DNA of 64,000 nt from Flavobacterium sp. UBA6721. Its GTDB lineage: Bacteria; Bacteroidota; Bacteroidia; Flavobacteriales; Flavobacteriaceae. Every line of letters begins with the position of its first letter. The first letter of the stretch is position 1. Positions 1 to 7,737 of this stretch are shown one piece after another. The translations under genes and the position numbers were made by a program. The stretch covers positions 72,367 through 136,366 of the forward strand of contig DKIJ01000018.1 of NCBI GenBank assembly GCA_002454195.1, in the 5' to 3' direction. The notes under the pieces are model-generated. The model saw nothing but the letters and a program-made list of their open reading frames with translations, made no database searches and had not been told where the DNA came from.

Positions 1-48
1 CCCAACGGATTTACAGTCCGTCCTCGTTGGCCGCTTGAGTATCTTCCC
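1..48 (-). tRNA. tRNA-Tyr (GTA), 3' part cut by window edge
   Basis: Read on the minus strand from 48, the sequence begins GGGAAGATACTCAAGCGGCC, the 5' end of a bacterial tRNA-Tyr with its D arm. The anticodon arm lies at about 5-19, with loop CTGTAAA and anticodon GTA. The variable arm, T arm and acceptor 3' strand lie outside the window. It follows tRNA-Thr on the same strand after about 28 nt, so the two are probably one transcript. In flavobacteria this tRNA group usually precedes tuf (general knowledge; not visible here). Confidence 0.93.
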
Positions 49-76
49 AATCCTTTATTCCAATATTTCAAAAAAG

Positions 77-150
77 AGCCGATAGAGGGACTCGAACCCA
101 CGACCTGCTGATTACAAATCAGCTGCTCTAGCCAGCTGAGCTACATCGGC
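77..150 (-). tRNA. tRNA-Thr (TGT)
   Basis: On the minus strand the sequence starts GCCGATGTAG and ends TATCGGC plus discriminator T, giving a 7-bp acceptor stem. The anticodon stem GCTGA/TCAGC encloses loop TTTGTAA with anticodon TGT. The T arm has the usual GGTTCGAGTCC. Length is 74 nt without an encoded CCA. It lies just downstream of the hpf terminator. Confidence 0.96.
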
Positions 151-160
151 ATTTATCAAT

Positions 161-186
161 AAAAAAAAGCCCGTTATTTCTAACGG
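161..186 (-). terminator. Rho-independent terminator downstream of hpf
   Basis: Read on the minus strand: CCGTTA, loop GAAA, TAACGG, GC, then a run of eight T. It separates hpf from the tRNA genes, so the tRNA cluster likely has its own promoter or is read through. Confidence 0.8.
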
Positions 187-243
187 ACTGCAAATGTATA
201 GATTTTATCTCTCAATCAAAACATTTTTTGAAAAAAATTTAAA

Positions 244-546
244 TTATATATGTGCTCTGATTTTTTCTTTCCTTTTTACAAGCAAACGCTCTAATGATTC
301 AGCCGACAATTCCACAGCTTCTTCAAAGCTTTTACATTGTTTTTTCACTAAGAAGTCATCTCCCGGTACGTTAATTTTAACCTCAACGATTTTATTTTCC
401 TTCTCGCTCGTCTTTTCTACTTTTAAATAAACATCTGAAGAAACCACTCTGTCATAATACTTTTCTAATTTATCCATTCTTCCTTGAACAAAATCAACTA
501 GCTTTCCGTCAACATTAAAGTTAACAGCATGAACATTTACCTTCAT
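244..546 (-). CDS. hpf: Short ribosome hibernation-promoting factor (HPF/RaiA family)
   Basis: About 100 residues, the length of a short HPF. The fold is a single beta-alpha-beta-beta-beta-alpha domain that binds the 30S decoding region and stops translation in resting cells (family knowledge). Visible features are the N-terminal strand MKVNVHAVNFNVDGKL, the helix LVDFVQGRMDKLEKYY, the strands carrying VSSDVYLKVE and VEVKINVPGDDF, and a basic C-terminal helix. I take the second ATG at 546, since family members start MKVN; an ATG two codons upstream (552) is possible. It follows xerC after a short gap of about 20 nt, so they are probably co-transcribed. Confidence 0.9.
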   Translation of the reverse strand: MKVNVHAVNFNVDGKLVDFVQGRMDKLEKYYDRVVSSDVYLKVEKTSEKENKIVEVKINVPGDDFLVKKQCKSFEEAVELSAESLERLLVKRKEKIRAHI

Positions 547-565
547 AATCATTTTTTTTTAATGG

Positions 566-1474
566 TTAAACTTTAGAGTCATTATTCCCTCTTGGATGCG
601 CTCCAACATATACTTTTTTTAATTCTAACAAACTATTATGAGTATAAACCTGAGTAGAAGCCAAACTTGAATGCCCTAACAACTCTTTCACTGAATTTAA
701 ATCAGCTCCGTTATTTAATAAATGAGTTGCAAACGTATGCCTTAACATATGCGGGCTTCTTTTTACCTTTTCGGAGACATCACTAAAATAAGAATTTATT
801 AATCGATACACAAAAGATTCATTTAATTTTAACCCTTTTTTTGTTAAAAAAAAATATTCCGGATCCTTAACAAAGAACAAACCTTCTCTTTCCTTGAGAT
901 ACAAACGCATTTGATTCAAAACAATCTCCAAAACAGGAATAATACGCTCCTTATTTCTCTTCCCTAAAACCTTAATACTCTTATTCGAAAAATCAACCGC
1001 ATCTAGTCTTAAATTTATCAATTCTGACCGTCTAATCCCTGTCGAATACAACAACTCAATCAACAACTTATCTCTCACCGCTTCAAAACCATCATTGAAC
1101 TGAAAACCATCCAACACCATCTCTAATTCTTTCTCAGAAAAAGGAGTCTGAACTTTTTTAGACACCTTTAAGGAACGATGTTTAAGCAACGGACTCACTT
1201 CAATATATTTAATTTTCATTAAAAACTTATAAAAAGCTTTCAACGAAGCCACTTTTCGATTAACCGAAAGAGAAGATAACCCACTTTCTACCAGAAAAAC
1301 CAACCAGGAACGAATTTGAGTATATTCAACTTTCACTATATCCTCCTGTTCAAAATTCACTTTATTGAAGTCTTGAAAATCAGACACATCCTTAACATAG
1401 GCACCTACCGTGTGAGGAGAATATTTTTTCTCCTTTTGTAAATAATCCGCAAATGCTTCTAAATTTGTAGCCAT
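566..1474 (-). CDS. xerC: Site-specific tyrosine recombinase XerC/XerD family
   Basis: About 302 residues, the usual Xer length. It resolves chromosome dimers at dif (family role). The N-terminal SAM-like DNA-binding domain (roughly residues 1-85) begins LEAFADYLQKEKKYSPHTVGAY. The catalytic domain carries the box I Arg in YSTGIRRSELINL, the HMLRHTFATHLL motif (H-x-x-R) and the nucleophile Tyr in STQVYTHN. A longer frame reaches 1516, but ATG 1474 (MATNLEAF) fits the family, and the extra part overlaps the rpsU terminator. The ATG follows directly on that terminator's T-run, so expression may depend on read-through from rpsU. Confidence 0.93.
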   Translation of the reverse strand: MATNLEAFADYLQKEKKYSPHTVGAYVKDVSDFQDFNKVNFEQEDIVKVEYTQIRSWLVFLVESGLSSLSVNRKVASLKAFYKFLMKIKYIEVSPLLKHRSLKVSKKVQTPFSEKELEMVLDGFQFNDGFEAVRDKLLIELLYSTGIRRSELINLRLDAVDFSNKSIKVLGKRNKERIIPVLEIVLNQMRLYLKEREGLFFVKDPEYFFLTKKGLKLNESFVYRLINSYFSDVSEKVKRSPHMLRHTFATHLLNNGADLNSVKELLGHSSLASTQVYTHNSLLELKKVYVGAHPRGNNDSKV

Positions 1475-1524
1475 AAAAAAAACCGTTAGCATCAAATTTA
1501 TAAAAAATCTGACCACTAACGGTT
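1474..1524 (-). terminator. Terminator between rpsU and xerC, with a long loop
   Basis: On the minus strand AACCGTTAG (1524-1516) pairs with CTAACGGTT (1489-1481) across a 26-nt loop, followed by eight T running into the xerC ATG at 1474. The long loop suggests a weak or leaky terminator that sets the ratio of rpsU to xerC-hpf transcript (inference). Confidence 0.6.
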
Positions 1525-1548
1525 ATATTTGTTTCAAAAAGAAAACTA

Positions 1549-1743
1549 TTAACTCTCCAAGCTGTCTTTCAAACTTTGGATGTAAGCCGCTTTTTGGAAT
1601 TTCATTCTGTTTTTAACAGACGGTTTAATGAAAGCAGTTCTTGCTCTTAATTGACGTACTGTTCCAGTTTTATCAAATTTTCTTTTATAGCGCTTTAATG
1701 CTCTATCGATATTTTCTCCGTCTTTAATTGGTATAATTAACAT
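1549..1743 (-). CDS. rpsU: 30S ribosomal protein bS21
   Basis: 64 residues, rich in Lys and Arg, starting MLIIPIKDGENIDRALKRYKRK, the conserved bS21 start. In Bacteroidota, bS21 with bS18 and bS6 sequesters the anti-Shine-Dalgarno end of 16S rRNA, which explains why most mRNAs lack Shine-Dalgarno sequences (published for Flavobacterium johnsoniae). This gene is the exception in the window, with a strong site 9 nt before its ATG, and a good promoter upstream. The arrangement fits autoregulation: ribosomes short of bS21 expose the anti-SD and translate rpsU. Confidence 0.97.
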   Translation of the reverse strand: MLIIPIKDGENIDRALKRYKRKFDKTGTVRQLRARTAFIKPSVKNRMKFQKAAYIQSLKDSLES

Positions 1744-1752
1744 AATTTTGAC

Positions 1753-1759
1753 ACCTCCT
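1753..1759 (-). promoter_or_regulatory. Strong Shine-Dalgarno site of rpsU
   Basis: The minus strand reads GAGAGGAGGTGTCAAAATT before the ATG. AGGAGGT is complementary to the 16S 3' end and lies 9 nt from the start codon. Other starts in the window were not seen to have comparable sites at proper spacing, so this one is unusual and likely regulatory. Confidence 0.85.
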
Positions 1760-1772
1760 CTCGTTAAGGCTG

Positions 1773-1801
1773 CAAAAGTAAAAATTAATTACGAAATACA
1801 A
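1773..1801 (-). promoter_or_regulatory. Promoter of rpsU, flavobacterial consensus
   Basis: On the minus strand TTG (1801-1799), an 18-nt spacer, then TACTTTTG (1780-1773), matching the flavobacterial TTG-N17-20-TAnnTTTG pattern. Transcription would start near 1766, giving a leader of roughly 23 nt that contains the Shine-Dalgarno site. Confidence 0.8.
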
Positions 1802-1890
1802 AGGATATTTTATTTATTTTTTTTGAATTAAGTTAGAGGTTGAAGGTTCTCAGTTATGGGTTACACAACTACACCCCTAACTTCTAACTC

Positions 1891-3036
1891 CTAACCTTTC
1901 AACAAATTTCTCGAAATAACCACTTTTTGAATTTCGGTGGTTCCCTCGCCTATCGTACACAATTTAGCATCGCGATAAAACTTCTCCACAGGAAAGTCTT
2001 TAGTAAAACCATAACCCCCATGAATCTGAACCGCATCATTTGCAACTCTAACACATACTTCTGAAGCATACATCTTAGCCATGGCACCCGCTGTAGTTAC
2101 TGGACGATGTTGTTCTTTCAAAAAAGCCGCTTTATGCAATAACAATTCTGAAGCTTCTATTTCTGTTGCCATATCTACCAATTTAAACGAAATACCCTGA
2201 AATTCAGAAATAGCTTTCCCAAACTGATGTCTTTCTTTAGAATATTTCAAGGCTGCCTCATAAGCTCCTTTGGCTAACCCTAAAGACAAGGCTCCAATAG
2301 AAATGCGACCACCATCTAAAATTTTCATAGCCTGAATAAAACCTTCACCCACTTCACCTAATCTATTGGCATCCGGAATACGACAATTATCAAAAACTAA
2401 TTCTGCTGTTTCACTAGCACGCATTCCTAATTTATTCTCTTTTTTACCCGAAGTAAATCCAGGCATCCCTTTTTCAAATACAAAAGCAGTCATTCCACGA
2501 GAATCTCCTTTTTCTCCAGTACGAACAACAACCACAGCTATATCGCCAGAAATTGCATGGGTTATAAAATTCTTTGCTCCATTAACTACCCAAAAATCGC
2601 CATCTCTTTTAGCAGTTGTATTCATACCTGCCGCATCCGAGCCGGTATTATGTTCCGTTAAACCCCAAGCGCCAATATGTTCTCCAGAAGCTAATTTAGG
2701 AATCCATCTCTTTTTTTGTTCATCTGTACCAAAAGTCAAAATGTGATTAGTGCACAAAGAATTATGTGCTGCTACTGACAATCCTATGGACGGATCTACT
2801 TTTGACAACTCCTCTACAATAGTAATGTATTCATGATAACCTAATCCAGCTCCACCAAGTTCTTCTGGAACTAAAATCCCCATAAAACCCATCTCACCAA
2901 GCTTTTTAAACAAAGGAACAGGAAAAGTTTGAGCCTCATCCCATTCCATTATATATGGTCTTATATTTTTCTCTGCAAAATCCCTAATGGACTGAGCAAT
3001 CATATTTTGTGTTTCACTCGAATCAAAATACATCAT
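1891..3036 (-). CDS. Acyl-CoA dehydrogenase
   Basis: 381 residues, the normal length of a short- or medium-chain acyl-CoA dehydrogenase. It would oxidise acyl-CoA to enoyl-CoA with FAD and pass electrons to electron-transfer flavoprotein (family knowledge). Visible signatures are GAWGLTEHNTGSDAAGM, close to the conserved GAMALTEPxAGSD, and the C-terminal QIHGGYGFTKDFPVEKFYRDAK with the motif GEGTTEIQKVVISR. The catalytic Glu is probably in this last stretch. Two ATG codons lie in tandem at the start; either may be used. It follows the helix-hairpin-helix gene by 15 nt and is probably co-transcribed. Confidence 0.95.
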   Translation of the reverse strand: MMYFDSSETQNMIAQSIRDFAEKNIRPYIMEWDEAQTFPVPLFKKLGEMGFMGILVPEELGGAGLGYHEYITIVEELSKVDPSIGLSVAAHNSLCTNHILTFGTDEQKKRWIPKLASGEHIGAWGLTEHNTGSDAAGMNTTAKRDGDFWVVNGAKNFITHAISGDIAVVVVRTGEKGDSRGMTAFVFEKGMPGFTSGKKENKLGMRASETAELVFDNCRIPDANRLGEVGEGFIQAMKILDGGRISIGALSLGLAKGAYEAALKYSKERHQFGKAISEFQGISFKLVDMATEIEASELLLHKAAFLKEQHRPVTTAGAMAKMYASEVCVRVANDAVQIHGGYGFTKDFPVEKFYRDAKLCTIGEGTTEIQKVVISRNLLKG

Positions 3037-3051
3037 TGTGGTTTGTTTTTT

Positions 3052-3930
3052 TTAGAACTCCAAATATAAGGCTATAATATTTGCATTATCAATAGACAAT
3101 CCTTTAATTTTTGTTAAATCGGCAGAATTTTTAATATCCCCATTCATAGTTCTATAGATTACAATTTCTCTCGCGATTGCATATTTGAAATACGGAAATT
3201 GCATTAATTCTTTAACCGAAGCATCATTAATGGGTATTTTTTTAATAGCACTTACCGATCCTATTTTGAAATTAGTTTTCAAACGCTCAATAACTTCAGG
3301 AGACAACCCCCAAACATCTTTCATTTGCTCCATCGAGACAAAAGCACCTAGACTTTCTTTGAACTTTAAAATCCGAGAGGAAAGCCCTTCTCCAATACCA
3401 TATACAGCCATTAAATCTTGCTGACTCGCCAGATTAATATCTTTTTCGATTAGTTTTTCTTTAATTGAATTAGGATACGAAGTAGTTTTCGAAAAATAAC
3501 TTTTTTTAGCTACCGAATTATTTTTTACCCAATTTGGGAATTTAAAATAAGGTGCTATTTCAGCCAACAAAGAATCTGAAACTCCGGTTACTGTCTGAAA
3601 TTCTTCAGAAGAATTGACATACTTATTTTGTTTTCTATATGCAAATAAGCGATCTACTTGTTCGACCGTCATCCCTAGCTTATAACCTTTATAATCTGAG
3701 ATAAAATTTGGGTTAAAAGGATATAACTTTCCCTTTTGTTTATTCTGTGCTTGCTCAAGTTTACTAATTTCCGATTCTAATGAAAGCCACTTTTGCCCTT
3801 CAATATCTAATTGTGAAGCATTTCCAAAATCAACAAAAAAACAAGCAAATTGAACAACAATAATAATGAGAAAAAAAACAAGAATTCCTCTTTGCTGTTC
3901 TTTAGAAAACTGATAATACATTTTGTTCAT
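3052..3930 (-). CDS. Helix-hairpin-helix (ComEA-like) membrane-anchored protein
   Basis: 292 residues. One N-terminal transmembrane segment (about residues 14-33, GILVFFLIIIVVQFACFFV) is followed by a charged linker and three repeats of the helix-hairpin-helix type: FNPNFIS-DYKGYKLG, INLASQQDLMAVYGIGEGLSSRIL and INDASVKELMQFPYFKYAIAREI. This resembles ComEA or the GspK-like DNA-binding repeats, with the soluble part facing the periplasm. A role in DNA uptake is possible but not shown. It is divergent from the permease and probably leads an operon with the acyl-CoA dehydrogenase. Confidence 0.8.
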   Translation of the reverse strand: MNKMYYQFSKEQQRGILVFFLIIIVVQFACFFVDFGNASQLDIEGQKWLSLESEISKLEQAQNKQKGKLYPFNPNFISDYKGYKLGMTVEQVDRLFAYRKQNKYVNSSEEFQTVTGVSDSLLAEIAPYFKFPNWVKNNSVAKKSYFSKTTSYPNSIKEKLIEKDINLASQQDLMAVYGIGEGLSSRILKFKESLGAFVSMEQMKDVWGLSPEVIERLKTNFKIGSVSAIKKIPINDASVKELMQFPYFKYAIAREIVIYRTMNGDIKNSADLTKIKGLSIDNANIIALYLEF

Positions 3931-4020
3931 GACAAATGATTTAACCGAATTATTAGAATGACATGTTATAAAATTATAACTATTTTACCTAAATTCAATC
4001 CAATTTGATATAGATAATTA

Positions 4021-4049
4021 TTGTTTTATCATAAAAAACTATACTTTTG
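4021..4049 (+). promoter_or_regulatory. Promoter of the amino-acid permease
   Basis: TTG (4021-4023), an 18-nt spacer and TACTTTTG (4042-4049) match the flavobacterial promoter consensus. The start of transcription would be near 4056 and the leader about 20 nt before ATG 4077. This also shows that the in-frame TTG at 4047 lies within the -7 element and is not the translation start. Confidence 0.78.
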
Positions 4050-4076
4050 ATAAATAATAATCTAAAAACTGAACCT

Positions 4077-5558
4077 ATGTCTATTTGGAAGAAGAAACCT
4101 TTAGTTAAACTTTTAGCCGAAGCTGAAGATAACGAAAAAGGATTAAAAAGAACACTTACTGCTTGGTCATTAATTGCTTTAGGAATCGGAGCAATCATTG
4201 GAGCAGGATTATTTGTCAGAACTGCCACAGCTGCCGCTCAAAGTGCTGGACCATCAGTAACATTAGCTTTCGTAGTAGCTGCTATTGGTTGTGCTTTAGC
4301 TGGACTTTGCTATGCTGAACTTTCTTCTTCAATCCCAATTTCAGGTAGTGCCTACACCTATACATACGCTACCATGGGAGAATTTCTAGCATGGATTATA
4401 GGTTGGGATTTAATTTTAGAATATGCTGTAGGAGCTGCAACAGTAGGAATAGCCTGGAGTGAATACCTCAATGATTTATTGGTCAATATATTACACACTA
4501 GCCCAATTCCTTTTGAATACTCACATTCTCCTTTTCAAACTTCACCAGATGGCGTTCAGGGAATTATTAATTTACCTGCATTATTTATAGTAAGCATTAT
4601 TAGCTTATTATTGATCAAGGGTATTCAGGAATCTGCCTTTGTAAACGGTTTAATTGTTATTGTAAAAGTTGCCATTGTAATCCTCATTATTGTTATTGGA
4701 TGGAAATTCATCAACCCAGATAATCACACTCCTTATATCCCACAAAGTTCTGTTTTTACAGACGAACATGGTATAGATCATGCATTTGGAGGAATTATGG
4801 GAATCTTAGGTGCCGCTGGAACGGTTTTCTTTGCTTTTATTGGTTTTGATGCTGTAAGTACGGCCGCTCAAGAAACTAAAAATCCAAAAACAGCAATGCC
4901 TATCGGAATTTTAGGCTCACTAGCCATTTGTACTGTTCTATATATTTTATTTGCTCACGTTCTAACAGGAGTTGCAACAGTTGAAGATTTTAGAACAGGA
5001 GGAAAAGAAGCCTCTGTAGCTTTTGCCATTAACAAATATATGATAGGTTACGAATGGCTTGGAGAATTTGTAACCATAGCAATTCTTGCAGGGTTTTCTT
5101 CTGTAATTTTAGTGTTACTTCTAGGGCAATCAAGGGTTTTCTATGCTATGGGTAGAGACGGTTTATTACCTAAATTGTTTAGTGATGTTCACCCAAAATA
5201 CAAAACTCCATACAAAGCTAATCTTGCAATCCTTTTAATTGTAGGTCTATTTGCTGCATTCATCCCAGGTGATATCGTAGGTGATATGACTAGTATTGGA
5301 ACTTTATTTGCCTTTGCTTTAGTTTGTATTTCGGTAATTATTTTAAGAAAAAAAGAGCCAGATATGATACGCGAATTTAAAACTCCTTTTGTACCTGTAG
5401 TACCTATTCTAGGAGCTTTAGTTTGTATGGCTATGATGTACGGCTTAGGTTGGACTAACTGGATTAGACTTTTTGCATGGATGGGACTTGGTATCATTGT
5501 TTATTTTACTTATGGTAGAAAAAACAGTGTTCTAAATAATCCTGATAAATCTGAATAA
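4077..5558 (+). CDS. Amino acid permease, APC family
   Basis: 493 residues from ATG 4077 (MSIWKKKPL). Twelve or more hydrophobic segments are visible. The first carries the APC signature LIALGIGAIIGAGLFVRTA, the unwound TM1 substrate site. Further motifs include FFAFIGFDAVSTAAQETKNPK (TM6 region) and GQSRVFYAMGRDGLLPKLF, typical of cationic amino-acid transporters (CAT/YfnA-like). It imports amino acids at the inner membrane; the substrate cannot be read from sequence. A strong terminator follows. Confidence 0.92.
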   Translation: MSIWKKKPLVKLLAEAEDNEKGLKRTLTAWSLIALGIGAIIGAGLFVRTATAAAQSAGPSVTLAFVVAAIGCALAGLCYAELSSSIPISGSAYTYTYATMGEFLAWIIGWDLILEYAVGAATVGIAWSEYLNDLLVNILHTSPIPFEYSHSPFQTSPDGVQGIINLPALFIVSIISLLLIKGIQESAFVNGLIVIVKVAIVILIIVIGWKFINPDNHTPYIPQSSVFTDEHGIDHAFGGIMGILGAAGTVFFAFIGFDAVSTAAQETKNPKTAMPIGILGSLAICTVLYILFAHVLTGVATVEDFRTGGKEASVAFAINKYMIGYEWLGEFVTIAILAGFSSVILVLLLGQSRVFYAMGRDGLLPKLFSDVHPKYKTPYKANLAILLIVGLFAAFIPGDIVGDMTSIGTLFAFALVCISVIILRKKEPDMIREFKTPFVPVVPILGALVCMAMMYGLGWTNWIRLFAWMGLGIIVYFTYGRKNSVLNNPDKSE

Positions 5559-5570
5559 AAAAATAAACTT

Positions 5571-5616
5571 AAAAAAGAGAGCCATTTTAAAAAAATTTAA
5601 AATGGCTCTCTTTTTT
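5571..5616. terminator. Bidirectional terminator between permease and PspC-like gene
   Basis: AAGAGAGCCATTTTAAA (5575-5591) pairs perfectly with TTTAAAATGGCTCTCTT (5596-5612), flanked by A-run and T-run, so it works for both converging genes. Confidence 0.9.
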
Positions 5617-5842
5617 ATAAATCAAAAACAGAGGTTCGTTTTGAACGAATTAAATCCTTTAACCGAATCCAAAAAGCCAGAGTTAAATACACTCCAAACC
5701 CTAAACCAACCGTGACAAATGAAATATAAATAAAAAAAAGTCGGACACTTGTTACTCGCATTCCAAGTTTATCAGCAAGACGTGAAGAAACCTGAAATCC
5801 GTACTTTTCGAAAAAAAATTTAAGTTTTACTATTGCTGACAT
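5615..5842 (-). CDS. PspC-domain small membrane protein
   Basis: 75 residues from ATG 5842 (MSAIVKLKFFFEKYGF). The PspC-type pattern is seen: SSRLADKLGMRVTSVRLFFIYISFVTVGLGFGVYLTLAFWI, a short helical part leading into a transmembrane helix. A longer frame reaches 5947, but that would overlap the DUF2851 gene and has no PspC similarity. The single PspC domain without PspA or PspB is common in Bacteroidota, where its partner is unknown. Confidence 0.8.
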   Translation of the reverse strand: MSAIVKLKFFFEKYGFQVSSRLADKLGMRVTSVRLFFIYISFVTVGLGFGVYLTLAFWIRLKDLIRSKRTSVFDL

Positions 5843-5901
5843 TGGCATCCTTTTTAAAGTCATCGACAAAATTACAAAATTATACCCATAGCTTAGGCAA
5901 A

Positions 5902-7185
5902 TTAATGTTGCTTCAGCAATTCCATCCCTACAGCACAATGCAAACATTTACCGTGCAAGCAATATTCATTTTTTAATTGCAACAAGGATTGTGTTTCAAA
6001 TGAATTAGCCGCCTTAATTCCGAAAGTATGAAACTTGTCTATTATTGAATTTTTTTCGGGAGCAACATCAACTAATAAATCAATCAAATCATCGGTGATT
6101 TCTTTTCCAAGGCTTTTTGCATAAGCAAACTGTATTGGTACAATGGTATTAATCAACAACAAATCGACAAATGCTTTTGAAAGCTTCTTTGCTTTTCTGG
6201 GACTTTCTTTGTCAAACTGATAATGATTTTCCCAATAGAATGATGGACCTACCTGAAACAAATCGTATGCCTTATCGATAGTATCAATAGTGCTAATTTT
6301 AGAAAATAAATTTTGATGTAAGTGATACAAATTGGCCAATTGCGACAAACGTATCGTAGGAAAATTATCCGGACGATGTTTAAAAAACTGCACTTGTCCC
6401 AGCAATTTAGATTCTAATTGGTATTTATGTAACAGAAAAAAATACCTAAACTGTATATCCTTAAAATAGTTATCTTCCTTTTCTGTTTCTAATAGATTAG
6501 CCTTGCCTAACAATAAAGCCTCAAGATTTTCTACCTCAAAACTTTCTTTTCTGATGACATCAAACGGAATGGATTGGGCTATTTTTAAAAAAATATCACC
6601 ATTGGTATTTAAGCCAAAATTTTTAGCCAACATACGAAACAATACGGCTTCCCAATCATTATTGGTTTCCTCTAACAATTGATATATCGCTTTAGATTTT
6701 CGTTCCAAACGCTCAAAAAACAAACGTTCTTGCCAATTTTTAAAAAGAAATGCATCCAATTCCTTCAATTGTTTTTCGCAAAAAATCCAAGATTTTGGAG
6801 CAACTAATCTTTGATAATTCATTAAAACAGCTTTATCAGTGTAGTTTTTGAGCTCTAAGACAGGAATTTCAGAATTATCCTTTCTAAAAACGGCAGTATC
6901 ATGTTCCCAAACAACATGTAAAATCACGTTTTCGTATGCTTCGTCTTTTTCATGATGATGCACATACCAATCGGAAGATTTTACATGAATTTCAACATTC
7001 CCTGCCCATTTTTGTGGACCAATTGTAATTTGAGCATTAAAAAAATCAGGCCCAGCTTGCTGTAGATATTGCCCAGCTTGAAGAACTGAAATAGTTTCTC
7101 CATTAGTGGTTTTCAAATCAAGTGTATTCCACTTTTTATATTTCCATAAATAGTGTAAAAAATCTTCCTTCATAGCTAAAGACAT
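5902..7185 (-). CDS. DUF2851 family protein
   Basis: 427 residues, full family length. Recognised by the N-terminal MKEDFLHYLWKYKKW and the stretch GNVEIHVKSSDWYVHHHEKDEAYENVILHVVWEHD, the conserved DUF2851 core rich in His, Asp and Glu, which may bind metal. The C-terminus has a Cys cluster, CLHGKCLHCAVG. The function is unknown; the family is almost restricted to Bacteroidota. Start may be ATG 7185 or 7173 (MKEDFLHY). Confidence 0.9.
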   Translation of the reverse strand: MSLAMKEDFLHYLWKYKKWNTLDLKTTNGETISVLQAGQYLQQAGPDFFNAQITIGPQKWAGNVEIHVKSSDWYVHHHEKDEAYENVILHVVWEHDTAVFRKDNSEIPVLELKNYTDKAVLMNYQRLVAPKSWIFCEKQLKELDAFLFKNWQERLFFERLERKSKAIYQLLEETNNDWEAVLFRMLAKNFGLNTNGDIFLKIAQSIPFDVIRKESFEVENLEALLLGKANLLETEKEDNYFKDIQFRYFFLLHKYQLESKLLGQVQFFKHRPDNFPTIRLSQLANLYHLHQNLFSKISTIDTIDKAYDLFQVGPSFYWENHYQFDKESPRKAKKLSKAFVDLLLINTIVPIQFAYAKSLGKEITDDLIDLLVDVAPEKNSIIDKFHTFGIKAANSFETQSLLQLKNEYCLHGKCLHCAVGMELLKQH

Positions 7186-7246
7186 AAATTCATTATACTA
7201 AAATAATGAAAAAACTTACGTACTTAAACTTTTGAAAAAAAAAATC

Positions 7247-7729
7247 TTATTTCATCATGTACAACTGTGCACAGGCTCGTGCATCCGATAATGCTTCGTG
7301 ATGATTTAACTCGATATTCATCAACTTGCAACAATCACTTAATTTAGTTGGTTTTACACCTTTGGCTCTATAAATTTTAACTGTACACTCCCAACGAGCA
7401 GCAATATTTAGGTGCGAATACTCTAAACCATAATAAGCCATTGACTTCAGCAAAACATTACGATCAAAACTTTCATTATGAGCCACTACTACTCTGTTTT
7501 GTAGTCTTTTTTGAATTTCAGGAAATACTTGAAGAAAATTTTTAGCTCTAGCAGTATCACTTGGATAAATTCCATGCACCTGAATAGTAAATGGTGAATA
7601 AAGATTATTAGGAGGCTGAATCAAAGAAACAAATTCGTCTACCACTATTCCATTCTCTACCGTAACAATCCCCACTGAACAGGGATGAAATGAGGTAGCG
7701 GTTTCAAAATCAATCGCTGTAAAATTCAT
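7247..7729 (-). CDS. 3'-5' exonuclease, DnaQ-like (DEDDh)
   Basis: 160 residues forming one exonuclease domain. The Exo I motif is FTAIDFETAT with catalytic Asp and Glu near the N-terminus, Exo II is VVAHNESFDRNVL, and Exo III is HEALSDARACAQLY (His and Asp). It would degrade DNA from the 3' end; as a stand-alone protein it could act in proofreading or repair (inference). Its start lies 8 nt after the porin gene's stop, on the same strand, suggesting co-transcription. Confidence 0.88.
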   Translation of the reverse strand: MNFTAIDFETATSFHPCSVGIVTVENGIVVDEFVSLIQPPNNLYSPFTIQVHGIYPSDTARAKNFLQVFPEIQKRLQNRVVVAHNESFDRNVLLKSMAYYGLEYSHLNIAARWECTVKIYRAKGVKPTKLSDCCKLMNIELNHHEALSDARACAQLYMMK

Positions 7730-7737
7730 ACCTAAAC

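Noticed and set aside
4047..4076. Upstream TTG start for the amino-acid permease
   Set aside because: The TTG falls inside the TACTTTTG -7 element, and ATG 4077 matches the family start.
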